Origin: Amoebidium appalachense
Lineage: Eukaryota > Ichthyosporea
NCBI GenBank assembly: GCA_963693365.1
Contig: CAVNZM010000008.1
Coordinates: forward strand, 8,618,001 to 8,682,000
DNA length: 64,000 nucleotides
Reading direction: 5' to 3'
The stretch's first letter is position 1. Every line of letters starts with the position of its first letter. The translations under genes were made by a program, and so were the position numbers. The notes below the pieces were generated by a model. The model worked only from the letters and a program-made list of their open reading frames with translations. It was not told where the DNA came from and ran no database searches. Positions 49,266 through 61,341 of this stretch are shown here, one piece after another.

Positions 49266-49567
49266 CACATACATCACACCCACCCACCCACGTACACCTT
49301 GCCCAACAACCGATACCCCCCCCCCCCCCCACCTCCCTGGAGTGGGGCAAAAAGCTTTGAGAACGAAAGAACTTGCAGGAAAAGCAAAAACAACAGTTCT
49401 AACACATCCCAGAGCCGAGCCCCCCCCCCCCCCCCCCCCCCCCCAACTAAATGATAGTAAGGTTGGGTACGTGCCTGTCATGCTGTGTAGGTGAGGCCTG
49501 GTAGGTGGTGTGTACATAAAATTTCATGCATGTGTGTTTGTGTGTGTTGCTGTGTGTGTAACTGTGT

Positions 49568-49598
<31 letters not shown>

Positions 49599-49680
49599 AA
49601 TCGTCTCTGGGCCAGCCGTGAGGTGGCCATGGGCCGCAGCCACTGAGCAAACCGATTGCATGTGTGGGCCCGGCATTATG

Positions 49681-49864
49681 GGGTGGTCAGAGCAACAATC
49701 GTATTTTGACGCCACAGGGATGTGAGCCGGATGCCCAAAATTTGCCTCAATTTGATTGGTTCGGCATGTCGGCCATTGAACTCTACCAATCAAATCGCGG
49801 CAAATTTTGGGCATCCGGCTCACATTCCTATGTCGTCAAAACACGATTCTTGTTCTGACCACCC
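49681..49864. mobile_element. Foldback (MITE-like) inverted-repeat element
   Basis: GGGTGGTCAGAGCAACAATC at the left and its imperfect reverse complement ending CTGACCACCC at the right. The arms are about 79 bp, roughly nine mismatches apart, around a 26-bp loop. There is no coding capacity. A target duplication is not obvious. Probably a non-autonomous DNA transposon. Confidence 0.8.
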
Positions 49865-50093
49865 ATAGTAGTTTGTGTAAGCCTGGTCCCCGCCGGAAGG
49901 TGGTGGACGTGTGTGGACGTGTTTGTGTGTGTGCGTCTGTCTGTGTGTGTGGGTGTTGGGGTGGGGGGGGGGGGGGAGGGGGGGGGGGGGGGGAGGAATT
50001 CCTGCCCAAGTCCTCGATGCATACATCTTATACTGCTCAACTCGAACACACAAAACACCGTGAAAGATATCAGTCTATTAATAGACTTCTGCA

Positions 50094-50099
50094 TTTATT
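50094..50099 (-). promoter_or_regulatory. Possible poly(A) signal of the subtilase gene
   Basis: AATAAA on the minus strand about 455 nt beyond the subtilase stop codon, in DNA of ordinary complexity. Confidence 0.35.
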
Positions 50100-50554
50100 C
50101 TTTTAAATCGGTGGCCAGAGACGAAACTTAAGTGTGTGTGTTGCATTATCTATGACTTATTTAACCATTAACACTTAGACTGAAATAGAACGTTGATGAC
50201 AAAAATAATCAATTACAAATGGAGGAATGACAAACCGTGATGATTATTGTCCTAACGCGACAAAAAGATGGGAGGCGAGATTATGAGAAAGGGTGAAAAA
50301 GCAGGGCCCGTGGCCTACGAAGTCTTTGATGCCTCTAAAATCAAGTGGTACGAGTGTTTCTTTAAACTACTGTTTTAAAGGGCATGGCTTGATCATAGCA
50401 TCAATAGTAAAACATCATATCACATCAACCATTATGAATAGCAGAGCTGAAATTTCATCAAATATCCCTCACATACCCAACAATTAAGTTGGTTTATAGC
50501 CATAACACAACTGTGTTTCCACCCGCATATCTATCTACCCAAATTTGTTGAACC

Positions 50555-51459
50555 TTACATTCCCAGTGACCTTCTTTGGTGGCGGGGGTGGTGGGGGAAC
50601 ATATGTGGTGGTTGTGGAAGGAGGGGGTGGAGGGGGGAAGTGTGGTTGTTGTCATGGGAGGAGGGGGGGAGGGGGTGCAACAGTGGTGGTGGTAGGAGGA
50701 GGGGGAAGGGGGTGTGGTGGTGGTCTTGGGAGGTGCGGTGGTGGTGGTGGTCATGGGAGGGGGGAGGAGGGGGAGGGGCAACGGTGGTGGTAACGGGAGG
50801 AGGGGGAGGGGGAGGGGGAAGGGTTGTGGTTGTGGGGGCGGGAGGTGGGGGAGGGGGAGGGGGAGCAAGAGGAGCCGCAGTTACGAAGTTGGAGAACAGA
50901 ATACGATTGGGTGAGCCCGGCATCATGTTTGCAGTGATCACATCGTTGGTTGCGCTGGCGAGAATCGCAGATTGAACCTGCAAGGGGTAGAATGGGTTAA
51001 ATAAAGGGCTAAAACCTCCAAGGGGTAGAATGGGTTAAATAAAGGGCTAAAACCTGCAAGGGGTAGAATGGGTTACATAAAGGGCTGAGTCAACATACGT
51101 ATATCTAGCGAGTGCTTTGTATTGTTATTTATTATTAGTATCCACCTGCCTGTAAAGCGCGGTTGGCACCATATAAAGGCAAATTTGATCATTGATTCCA
51201 ATTAGTGTCGCCGAGACAACTCAAATGCAGAAGTTGCAGAGCGGGGGGCGGGGGGAGGGAGAGGGGCAGGGAAGGAAAGGGGAGGGGGTCGGGGTTGTCT
51301 ATGTATCTGAGTGTGTCTGTGTGTGGAGGGGGGAAAGGGGGGGGGGAGGGGGGGAGGGGGTGGGTGGGAGGGGTACCTGGCCTGGGGTAGCAGTCGGGTT
51401 TGCTCCCATATAGAGAGCAGCAACACCAGCAACGTGGGGTCCGGCCCTGTGTGTGTGTG

Positions 51460-51545
<86 letters not shown>

Positions 51546-52150
51546 GGTGCATTTTTGAGGAGAAGGAGGGAAGGGGGGTGGTGAGTGATTAAGTGTGTGT
51601 GTGGGGGGGTGGCTGGGGGCTGGGGGAGGAGAAGGGGGTTGGCGGGCGGGGTGGTAAGAATGTTGTAGGCAGATTCACAACCAATAAGTACTGTGCACAC
51701 AGAAGGTATGTAACGACAAAAAAAAAAGTGCAAAAGTCACCCAAAGAAAACCCCAAAGAGTGGACTTGTTGTCTGCTTTATTCTTCTTTTTTTTGGAGTG
51801 TGGGTGGGTGGGTGGGTAGTTATGGTAGGGAGGGGGGGGGGGGGGGGGGGGGGGGGGGAGGCAGGTAGGGCAGGTGGGGGGGACGGGGGGGGGGGGGGGG
51901 GGGGGGGGGGGAGGGAGGGGGGAGGGGGTGGGGTGGAAGGCAGGCAGGGCAGGTGGGGTTGGGAAGGGGGGGGAGGGGGGATAGAATGTGCTACTGAATA
52001 CACACTGGACTTCGACAGGAAACACAACACTTAACTTGCCCACACACCCAAGGTCTGATAAATCATAAACGGAGCCCATCCTCACACCAAGGTGATGGGG
52101 TGGATGGTTGGGTGGGTGGGTGGGTGTTGGGAGAGAGGAGGAGGGAGGCG

Positions 52151-52192
<42 letters not shown>

Positions 52193-52446
52193 AGGGGGGG
52201 GGGGGGGGCGGACGGAGCATTTACATTGAGGTTCCGGACATGGCACCGTAGCCACCCTCCTTTGTGGTGCTGACGATGTTGGTGCCCGGCGCAAAAATGT
52301 CCAAACAGCTGCAGAAAAAAATTGGTTAAACCCCTGCCGTTTTGTTACAGACCCCCTCCCCCTCCCCCCCCCCCCCCCCCCCTCCTTCACAAACCCCATC
52401 TCCCCCAAAAATAAACCGCCACCACCACCACCCCCTCCCCTCCCCT

Positions 52447-52482
<36 letters not shown>

Positions 52483-53792
52483 CCCCCCCACACACACACC
52501 TCACAAAAAAAAAAAAAAAAAGAAACTAAAAATAAAACAACGAGAAAAAAAAGTAGAAGAGAAGGGGGGATTATGGTGCACTTGAGACCAGAAAGAATAT
52601 ATGACTGAGAGTGTGGAACCACACAGACCTCCCCCGTGAACGGTTCCGATCAGGTTCTAGGAATCATAAAAGAGCACGCTTCAATATAGACTCCTTACCG
52701 CTATTGGCAAATACTCCATCACCCCCCCCCCCCCCCCCCTCACCTTCCACAATTCTCCCCCTTTAACAACCCCCCCCCCCCCCCCCCCCGGCGAAAAAAA
52801 AGAAAAGAGGAGAAAGTGGAAATCGCATACTCGGGCCATCGCCGTTGTTAGCATATACCCCTTCCCCCCTGCTCCCTCAGCCCCAACTCACCTTCCATAA
52901 TTGGAAAAACTAGCGACTCCATCGGTGCTCGTGATTGCTCCGACGGTAATAGCAGCGGGCGCGGAAGCCGGGGAAATTCCGCAGGCGTCAACGTTGTTAT
53001 TTCCGGCTGCCACCACGGCCACGATCCCAACGTCGATCAGTGATTGGACGGCGGAGTTAATGGTGTCGGAATACCCCCCACCCAGTGAGAGGTTGACGAT
53101 ATTGGGGCGGGAGGTGTTGCGTGCAGTGTAGATGAAATCCAACCCACTTAGGATGCCGCTGAACGTGCCTGAGCCGTATGTGTCGAGGATTTTCACGGCT
53201 TTGATGTTTGCCTGTGTGAATATAAGGTCACCTCTTCATTCCGATTTTAGTTCTCTAAAACACCTGGAGTGTCCGAAAATAAAGAGCGCATGCAACATAG
53301 TGCCTATGGATTATCGGAGGAATACTACACAAGATTATGTCATGAGATCCGACTGAGTTTCAGTATTGGTGGAAACATGCCCGGGCTCTGGCCAGTCTCC
53401 CCCCCCCCCCCCCATTCCCCCCCCCCCCCCCCAAACACATTGCAATTGTAAAAACAAAGAAAAACGAAAAGAAAAGAAAAGAAAAGAAAAAAAATTAACA
53501 CACATTTATAAAACCAAGTTGTCCTACGTGCATACCTTCTTAGCAATACCCCAGGTCTTGGAGGCAATAGTACCGGCACAGTGAGTCCCGTGACCATTTC
53601 CATCAGCGTAGTCCCCGGGAAACACGGTGTAGACCTGAGACACTCTTCCCTCAAAGTCTGTGTGCATGTTCACCCCCGAGTCTGCAACGTACACGTCCAC
53701 CCCCTCGCCGGTGAAACCGTTGAACGCCGCAATACCGTCCAGGGGAAGAGTGCGCTGATCGATGCGATCCAAGCCCCAGCTCGATGCGGCTG

Positions 53793-53869
<77 letters not shown>

Positions 53870-53959
53870 GTTGTGTGTTGGGGGAGGGGGGAGAAGGGGG
53901 GGGGGGAAGGGGGGAGAAGGGGGAGGGGGGGGGGGAGGGGAAGGGGGAGGGGGTGAGGG

Positions 53960-54026
<67 letters not shown>

Positions 54027-54759
54027 CGCGCGCACATGTGGGTTGGGTGACGGCGTGTTAGTGATTCCCGTCCCTACCTCGATAAGCTAGTTATTATAGA
54101 TGTTTGAAATCGCCAATTGAGGAGTGTTTGTTTTGCTCTCACATCACCTTTTTCTCACCCCCCCCCCCCCCCCCCCCCCCCCTCACCCTCCACCGATTTT
54201 GCCCGGACTGAGGGATGTTTGCACCACCGGCAACTGCAGTGGGTCACCCGGTTAAAAATTAAAGCCCCTTATCCGGAAAAAAGTGGCCTCTAGGCCTTAA
54301 AATATTAGTGTACTCGTCGGCACCAAAAAGCTGCTTTTACTGCAATCAAACATCGAGATATTTATAGGAAGAAGCTTCGTTGTAGAAAAATTATTAAACC
54401 TTTCTACTGCTCCTTTAGTATGTCTACGCCAGGCGCCATTAATGGAACTGCGACGCTAAAAATTGAACGTTAAAGCCCTGCAAATGTTCGAAACAGTCCA
54501 AACATTCCTTAAATATTAATAAAAGCTGAGGCTCAAAATCAGCGATGGCAGAAGAAGGAGATAGTGTGGTGCATGTAGTATCAAATCAATATTATCACAA
54601 ATGTATATCTTTTGAAATTTTATCTATTAAATTACCTCGACATACTGGTCCTGTTCGACCGTTGCCACGTCCCCGTCGTTAAGAATCTTGTCCAATTGGT
54701 CAGCGGTCAGCTCCATCGTTACGCTTTGTGTCAGAGGCGCCTTGTGCTTTGCCTGTGTT

Positions 54760-54807
<48 letters not shown>

Positions 54808-54917
54808 TGACACGGGTGTGTGTGTGTGTGTGTGACACGGGTGTGTGTGTGTTTGTGTGTGTGTGTGTGATGGCATGCCTATGCGTACACACGCATATGT
54901 TGGCTTCAGGGGTGGGT

Positions 54918-54954
<37 letters not shown>

Positions 54955-55596
54955 GGGGGGGGGTATCAGAAATGTTCAAACGGTTTCAAACGGTAATACA
55001 ATGCTACTGCTGGCCTACATTTGAAGAACTATCATGATGTGCAGTCCCGTATACGTAAACCTAGTATGGTGGGGCTGTAACCAATCGTCCGAGATGAAAC
55101 AGCTGACCTGCATCGAGAGACGATAGTCCCCTATTACTCGTAAATTGCAAGTAAAAGTGTTGCACTGCGGCAACTGTGCATTACACTAATGATTTTACAT
55201 AGTGTTCATATCAGGAAAGGAAAGCCGACGAAAACAAAATTCGTATGCGGACATCGAGAGTCGATAGTCCCCTATTATTATCTCCGTAAATTGCAAGTAA
55301 AAGTGTTGCACTGCGGCAACTGTGCATAACACTGATGATGTTACATGTTGCTCATATCAGGAAAGGAAAGCCGACGAAAACAAGATTCGTATGCGGACGT
55401 CTCTGCATGTGTATGTAGTCTACCGACGCCGACAATGTGTATACATGTTTCACATTGCCGTGGAAGATTACCTATTTGTGGTCTCACAGAGAACAAATAG
55501 ATCACGACACGCGTACGTGCACTGTGGACCAACAGCTTTTTCCCTCTCTGTAGTTTGATCGTCTCCCTTCACGTGCTCGCATTGAAGCGTGTAGTT

Positions 55597-55636
<40 letters not shown>

Positions 55637-55993
55637 TCCCCCTCACACCCACACACCCACACACACCCTTTTTTCACACCAAACCAACCTGTCATTGCTA
55701 GCGCTGACCGTGCTAATTTGCACCTGCCTGTGCGACAAGTTATTCCCTATACTGGACATGTGCAAACCACTTGTTTACAGGACTCTCACCTTTACGTTAG
55801 AGAACCTCTTCTGCAGCGCGTCGAGTCTCTTGCCCACATTTCCGCGGTCTGGGTCAGGGTCCACCCTCACAATGTAGGAGTTGGGCACCGCCTTTTTCGG
55901 GTCCTTTGCGAGTTTCAGTGGTGACTTGCCGGGCGCACCAAGCGCAGAACTCGCAAGGGCGATACCTAACGCGAATGTGACAAAACGCGTCAT
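50555..55993 (-). CDS. Secreted subtilisin-family serine protease (S8, proteinase K-like)
   Basis: Seven exons (minus): 55993-55790, 54752-54636, 53793-53536, 53211-52892, 52308-52225, 51446-51377, 50977-50555. They total 1476 nt, 491 residues, with all phases consistent and all junctions GT-AG. Residues 1-20 are a signal peptide ([20 protein letters not shown]). About 21-107 is an inhibitor_I9 propeptide (SYIVRV... to EQDQYVE). The catalytic domain follows: Asp145 in VYVADSGV, His175 in GHGTHCAG, oxyanion Asn264 in AAGNNN, Ser327 in SGTSMAGPHVAG. The triad is complete, so an active, secreted, self-processing endopeptidase is expected. Exon 7 adds a C-terminal tail rich in Pro with TTTT blocks. 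Its last 60 residues may be frame-drifted (see findings), so the true stop is less certain. Intron acceptors of exons 2, 3, 4 and 6 end ...ACACAG. Intron 5 carries a dispersed repeat. Confidence 0.93.
50977..51087 (-). repeat. 38-bp tandem repeat containing the exon 7 splice acceptor
   Basis: Three units starting at 50977, 51015 and 51053 (CCTGCAAGGGGTAGAATGGG..., middle unit CCTCCAAGG). On the minus strand units 1 and 3 read CCCTTGCAG|G, the acceptor used or usable for subtilase exon 7. Confidence 0.92.
51981..52085 (-). repeat. Dispersed repeat, diverged copy 14
   Basis: Next to a G tract: ATAGAATGTGCTACTGAATACAC ... AACACAACACTT ... AAACGGAGCCCATCCTCA. It is in subtilase intron 5, again in the sense orientation. 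Confidence 0.6.
55111..55399. repeat. Tandem duplication, about 145-bp unit x2
   Basis: CATCGAGAGACGATAGTCCC ... AAAGCCGACGAAAACAAAATTCGTATGCGGA is repeated from 55252 with small indels and a few substitutions. It lies in subtilase intron 1. Confidence 0.93.
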
Positions 55994-56904
55994 TTTTTCA
56001 GAGAGAACCGGGGGGTCGGGGGGGAGCCAACAGGGAGGAAAATAGCGTTGATTTCGAGCTCTACGTTTCACACAAAGTGAACAAGTCGGAACGCTTACTA
56101 GACACCGAGCTTGGACAATGTGTGCGTGTTCTGCTGCGCCTGCTGGACAGTTTTGGCCTCCAGGCAACCGCTACTGCAGCTGCTGCAAGACTTTAGGAAT
56201 TCGTTTCCGCATACTCGAGTCTGGAGGAGGGCAAATTCGAACCCCAGCATGCAAAGTTGCTCTCGTATTCAAACGAGTTGTGGTTAGCATAGGTCGCTTT
56301 CAAACAATACACTTTGGTTGAAATATATACAAAACATTCTTTACGCTCAGGGGCAATAGGGTTTTTTTAAGAAGAAACTACCCACAAACATGCTTTGAGC
56401 GGGCTTTGGGTCTTGCATAGTCAGATTTTGATGGATGCATTTATCATTTATTTTTACTACGCTCTTCAGGATGTTAACGACATTCCAGCTGCTATCACCG
56501 GGGAATAGCAGATTTTGCCGATTAGCTGAATTAGAGCCTGCAGACTGTATGCGCTTGCAAGTTCTAATGTTCACCTAAAATTGCAACAGAAAGTTCTGTT
56601 TTAACCGTTTCTGCGCGACCTAGTTTTTCTGCCCTTCACATCACATGTCCTTCACAATTCAACCGTCATGCGTGTACGTGACTCCAAAAGACTTGGGACT
56701 TCTGTGTTCCTATCCAATCATGAGAAACTAATTTTATTGCAGGTATGTACATCCGCAGCCAATTAGAACGGCATCTTGAAAGCTAAATTAGTTAGTCTTG
56801 AGATGCGTTGCTCACCAATAAGAACGGAGGTGCTCATGCCAGTACTACGTGCACGGTACAGAGCGCGACGGCCCGGCGGTGGTGGTGGTGGCAAGTTGTT
56901 GTTG

Positions 56905-56991
<87 letters not shown>

Positions 56992-57563
56992 CGTGCACAA
57001 CTTGAACAACTTCAGGCAGCGCATAGTGATCATAATCTCTGTTAGCTCTGTACAGACTGAAAGAGTTTCCTTGGTTTCGTATCATGTGTGTGTGGCGTGG
57101 CCACCGGTGAGTGTATCTGCATGTTCATGTCGGGTGCTCATCGCTGGTCAAAGTTTGTGCGCTCGTGTCCGTGTGTGGTACATGCGTGTGCAGGTACGTG
57201 TGAATTGAATACGTAAAAGTGTGTGCTGTGTGTGTCCGCGGCGGGGCGACTGGAGACGAGTGCGAGAGGGAGGCGGGGAGGGGGAAAGAGGGGAGGGGGG
57301 GGGGGGGGTACAGGGGGGACCGGGCGGGGGGGGGGGGGGGGGGGGGGGGGGGGGAGGGGGGACTCGGGGGGGGGGGGGGGGAGGGGGGACTCGGGGGGGG
57401 GGGGGGGGGGGGGGGGTAGTATGATCTTACGACATAGCCTGAGTTTCAGGTGATCAATAGTGACTTCTATTAGTTAGCCTCAATGTTATTACGGTTTTAA
57501 ATGCTATTAAATGATCAGTTACCTGGTATAGCCATATCATGCAATGCAGCCTATAGGGTGGGT

Positions 57564-57594
<31 letters not shown>

Positions 57595-58056
57595 CCCTGC
57601 TAGCCGGGGTGGACCCACCTATCCAAGTGGGTGGGTGGGTCCCCCCCCCCCCCTCCAACTTAGCTACTACCCCCTTCCCCGTTTCAAAATCAAGAATCCC
57701 CTACTACTCTTCCACCACCCATGCAATGGCACAAGCAAACAAGGTGGTACATGGTCACCCACATAGAGCTCTGCAAACCACAAGCATAAAATATGGATCC
57801 GGTTTTTTTTTTTTTTTGGTGCTAAAAAACTGAACGTCTAAAGCTAGTCTAGCCAACACCTAACGATCACCCATGCCTTCTCTATTTGCAAGGCACATTC
57901 TCACGGTTGTCAAAACCTGCTACATCTCCCTGAGGGTTGATTCTACTTCCGAATCGTACTCTGCAAATACTTTTTTAATTTTTTGTTTTTGTTGTTGTTG
58001 TTGTACGTTGCACATGTTTCCTGCATTTTTTTGGCAGCAGCATATCCGGGCGGCGG

Positions 58057-58094
<38 letters not shown>

Positions 58095-59332
58095 AACCAG
58101 TATCTCTGCACATAGTTATTTCCGTGCGTCTTTAACGTCAGTGTCTTGTCACAGTGTTTGGAATAGACTAGCAATACTGCCTCGGGCACAAACAAACATG
58201 CTCAGTGGCAACATTCACTGTGTGACACTCCTCGTCCGAAAGCACCGTCACACGCACATGCACGTAACATACACGCACACGGACACGCATGTACAAAAAC
58301 ATTTGGCCAACACATGCACACACACGTACATCTATACACACACGTAGAAAAGTACATGTACACCTACAAGCACACAGGCACGAACATACACACACGCACG
58401 CACGCACACACACACGCACACACACACACACACACGCACACACGCACACGCACACACACACATGCACACGCACACACACATGCAAGAAAAGTGCTGACTT
58501 ACGGCAAAAGTCCCTACTATTCTCGCCTGACTAGCAGAGTGTACACACTACGACTAACACGTACCTGGGCACACATGCATATGAATGAGAGTATACGTGG
58601 GTGATCAGGCCACTAAACTAACAGGCATAAACACGTGCGGAGTGGTGCTGGGCAATGCACGATGCCACAGCACTAACAGAGAGGGTAGTGTGGAGAGGTA
58701 GAAACACAGTTGCATGTTCTGTCAATCTACGTCTAATCTCACCTATTTATCTGCCGCAGGCAGATTCCATGAATACAGATCTATCCAAAGGTATTTGCGC
58801 ATCTGATTGGCAAATACAACGAATACTATAAATCTGACCAATCATATAACGACACGTACATGAACGGAAATCAAACTGCATTCCCCTCATACGGTCCAAT
58901 CGCAGACAAAACACCCGACTACACAGAAAACATGAAAAGCATGCACAACAATCGTCGGATGCGTGCTTTCCTCTCGCTATGGCCAACAGCTAAACAAACT
59001 ATGAATACCACACGTGCCTAATGAATAACAGAGGGCAAACAAGAGCATGCCGGACATGCTTATGAAATAAAGGGAGATAAAGCACAAATAAACGATCGTA
59101 CCTAACCATGTATGCTATGTGCTCGTGCAACCTGTGTAAACCAAAGATGTGTAACTAATGAAGAATCGTGCTGTGCACGTGCGTGCGAAATGCATATGCC
59201 AACCCGTGCACTATTGTTGTATATTCTGGCACACCCCTTACAACATTAGGGCACGAAATACTGCAATACAAAATTTAGCGAATAAATGTGTACCAATAGA
59301 AATTAGCGAATAAATATTAACGAAAACACAAT
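55994..59332. other. Intergenic region between the subtilase gene and the retrotransposon
   Basis: The left part is the presumed subtilase promoter side. It includes an 85-bp G run (56905-56989), more G tracts at 57300-57416, a C tract near 57565, a G tract near 58062-58093 and (CA)n at 58380-58480. The leftmost Copia LTR may reach into its right end; its boundary cannot be fixed. Confidence 0.5.
56905..56989. repeat. Uninterrupted poly(G) of 85 bases
   Basis: Eighty-five consecutive G on the plus strand, the longest homopolymer in the window, preceded by (GGT)n and (GTT)n. Confidence 0.9.
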
Positions 59333-59346
59333 CACTCGCACCCCTT
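59333..59346 (-). promoter_or_regulatory. Candidate Copia polypurine tract and start of its 3' LTR
   Basis: On the minus strand, shortly after the RNase H frame ends, AACAAGGGG is followed by TGCGAGTG, which would be PPT then LTR start. The second LTR is outside the window, so this cannot be confirmed here. Confidence 0.35.
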
Positions 59347-59369
59347 GTTGCATAGCCACGAATATTCGC

Positions 59370-60844
59370 TCACTTCTTCTGCACCTTGCGCGATGACTTG
59401 TCGCACGTGTCCATGCCCACCATCTTCTTGCAGTTGTTGAGAGCTGCACCCCCGAGTGCTTTGGTGAGCATGTCTGCCGCCTGCTCATTGGTCGGCACGT
59501 ACACAAAGCAAATGTCGCCGCGACGGACGTGGTGGCGAGTGAGGTGGTACTTGATGTCGATATGCTTCGTGCGGTTGAACAACTCGGGGTTCTTGGCTAT
59601 CTTGATGCAGGCCTGGTTGTCCTCGTGAAGGATGGTGGGGCTAATAGGAGGGAAGCCGCAGGCGGTAGTCAGTTTGCGCAACCACAGGGCCTCCTTGGTA
59701 GCACGGGCTGCGCTTACTCGGCCTCTGCGGTGCTGTCTGCCACCACGGTCTGCAGCTTGGATGCCCACAAAATGGCACCCCTAGCAGCAAGAAACACCAC
59801 ACCTGTCGTTGAGCTGCGGTTGTCTGGGTTTCCCGCCCAATCAGCATCCACGTAACAAACAACCTGCCCCTTGGTGTCCGCGCTGGTGGACCGGCGGTAG
59901 GTGATGCCGTGGTCAATGGTGCCCTTGATGTAGCGCAGCACACGTTTGGCGGCGGCAAGGTGGGCCTGCCCGGGGTTGCTGAGAAATCGCGCAAGCACGC
60001 TCACAGGGGCGGCAATGTCCGGGCGGGTCCACACGGCCAGATACATCAGGCTGCCGACAATGGCCTGGTACACAGCTGCATCGGTGGCCATTCAGCTGCC
60101 ACCTCCTCCCGGGTTGCTGGGTACTGGGTCTTGCTGAGCTTATCCAGTGTCATGGGTGTGTCCACAGGCTTGCAGTCAGCCATGCCGTAGCGCTCGAGCA
60201 CCTGTTGTGCGTAGGGGGCTTGATGGATCTTGATGGCGCCAGTGCTCAGTTTGTTGATCTCCACCCCCACAAAACTGCTGCCACCCTTCTTGATGTGGAA
60301 GATGCCCGAGAGCTCCTGCTCCAGCAAGTTGCCATCCTCCTCGGTAGTTACCTTGCACACCATGTCGTCAATGTGCACCACCATAAGCTGCTTGTTGGTG
60401 CGGGCCGGGCTGTCTGGCCCGCGGGTGAAGAGGGAGGGGTCGGCCTCGGTGCGCACGGCAGCCAATGGTGCGCAGGTCGGCAGCAAAACTTGAAGTCTCC
60501 ATCCACTCGTGTGCTGCCTGCTTGAGCCCGTAGATGGCCTTGTGCAAAATGCACACCATTCCCTCCTTGCCTGGTATGACGAAACCCTCAGGCTGGCACA
60601 TGTAGATCATCTCCTCCTGCAGTGGCGCGTTGAGGAATGCGCTGCCCACATCGAAGTAGCATAGGTGGTGGCCGAGCTCAGCAGCAAGCGCGATGATGTA
60701 GCGTGTTGTGCCAGTGGCAGGGTTTGCGGTGGAGCAGAAGGTCTCGGTGTAGTCCAGACCTCGCCTCTGGGTGTATCCCTTAGCTACTAGGCGGGCCCGG
60801 AAGCGGATAACTGCGTTGTTGGCGTTGGTCTTGAAGTCATACAA
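59370..60844 (-). pseudogene. Copia-type (Ty1) retrotransposon RT/RNase H, frameshifted
   Basis: Four overlapping open pieces on the minus strand. 60844-60500 has the RT start (YDFKTNANN, RARLVAKGYTQ, first catalytic Asp in CYFDVGSAFLNAPL, KAIYGLKQA). 60486-60120 has the RT active site as VVHIDDM and a FVGVEI block. 60091-59714 has connection and RNase H (YVDADWAGNPDNRSSTTG, STAEAE). 59768-59370 has the RNase H end (LHEDNQACI, KHIDIKYH, EQAADMLTKAL). At least three frame breaks separate them, so it is dead. The 5' part (gag, integrase, RT N-terminus) is displaced to the right by the element inserted at 60845 and lies outside the window. Confidence 0.92.
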
Positions 60845-61330
60845 TGTAAACAGTTGGACTAGTTAGGATAAGGCAGAGTACAACTGAATCAAAATAAAGA
60901 CAGAGAACGGGTAGAAAGGCACACGCGGCCAGGTTGCTTTTACTATGGGCCGACTCAGTCTGTCTCAGACTTCACTGATGTGATCCCCGTACTGGGACGG
61001 CTTTCTTATATAGCCCCCAGGTTTCGGATCAAGGCCCAGGATTGGTTCATCCGCGGCCAGCGCGGGTGGCAACATGCCATTCGTGATTCTGGTGCGGTCC
61101 GAGCCAGTCAGACCTTTGTCCTATTTATGCAAACCTCTTATTGGTTCACTTCGTTTATGTGGTATGCAGCTGAAGAACCATATATGGTTCAATTCTTAGG
61201 TCAGAGTGAGTCCTATTGGTGCGGACATAATATTTATGTGATATTCATGACAAAGCACGAATCGTGTGCTAGTAGATCACATTCTTTAGTAAACATGTAC
61301 AGTTCATGTGTACAGTTCAAGTTGTTTACA
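60845..61330 (-). repeat. 3' LTR of the nested element (486 bp)
   Basis: Begins TGTAAACA and ends TGTTTACA, a perfect 8-bp terminal inverted repeat with canonical TG...CA ends. The first 58 bp are identical to the partial LTR at 63943. The five bases TACAA just left of it are the candidate target duplication. Confidence 0.88.
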
Positions 61331-61341
61331 CTCCCCCCCTT
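61331..61341 (-). promoter_or_regulatory. Polypurine tract of the nested element
   Basis: AAGGGGGGGAG on the minus strand, directly abutting the LTR, as required for plus-strand DNA priming. Confidence 0.8.

Larger units (their letters stand above)
47930..50554. other. Convergent intergenic region
   Basis: Lies between the 3' ends of the PDZ gene (plus) and the subtilase gene (minus). Holds C tracts (47945-48020, 48850-48875, 49420-49444), GT/CA arrays (48459-48511, 49171-49262), a foldback element (49681-49864) and a candidate poly(A) signal for the subtilase. Confidence 0.55.
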
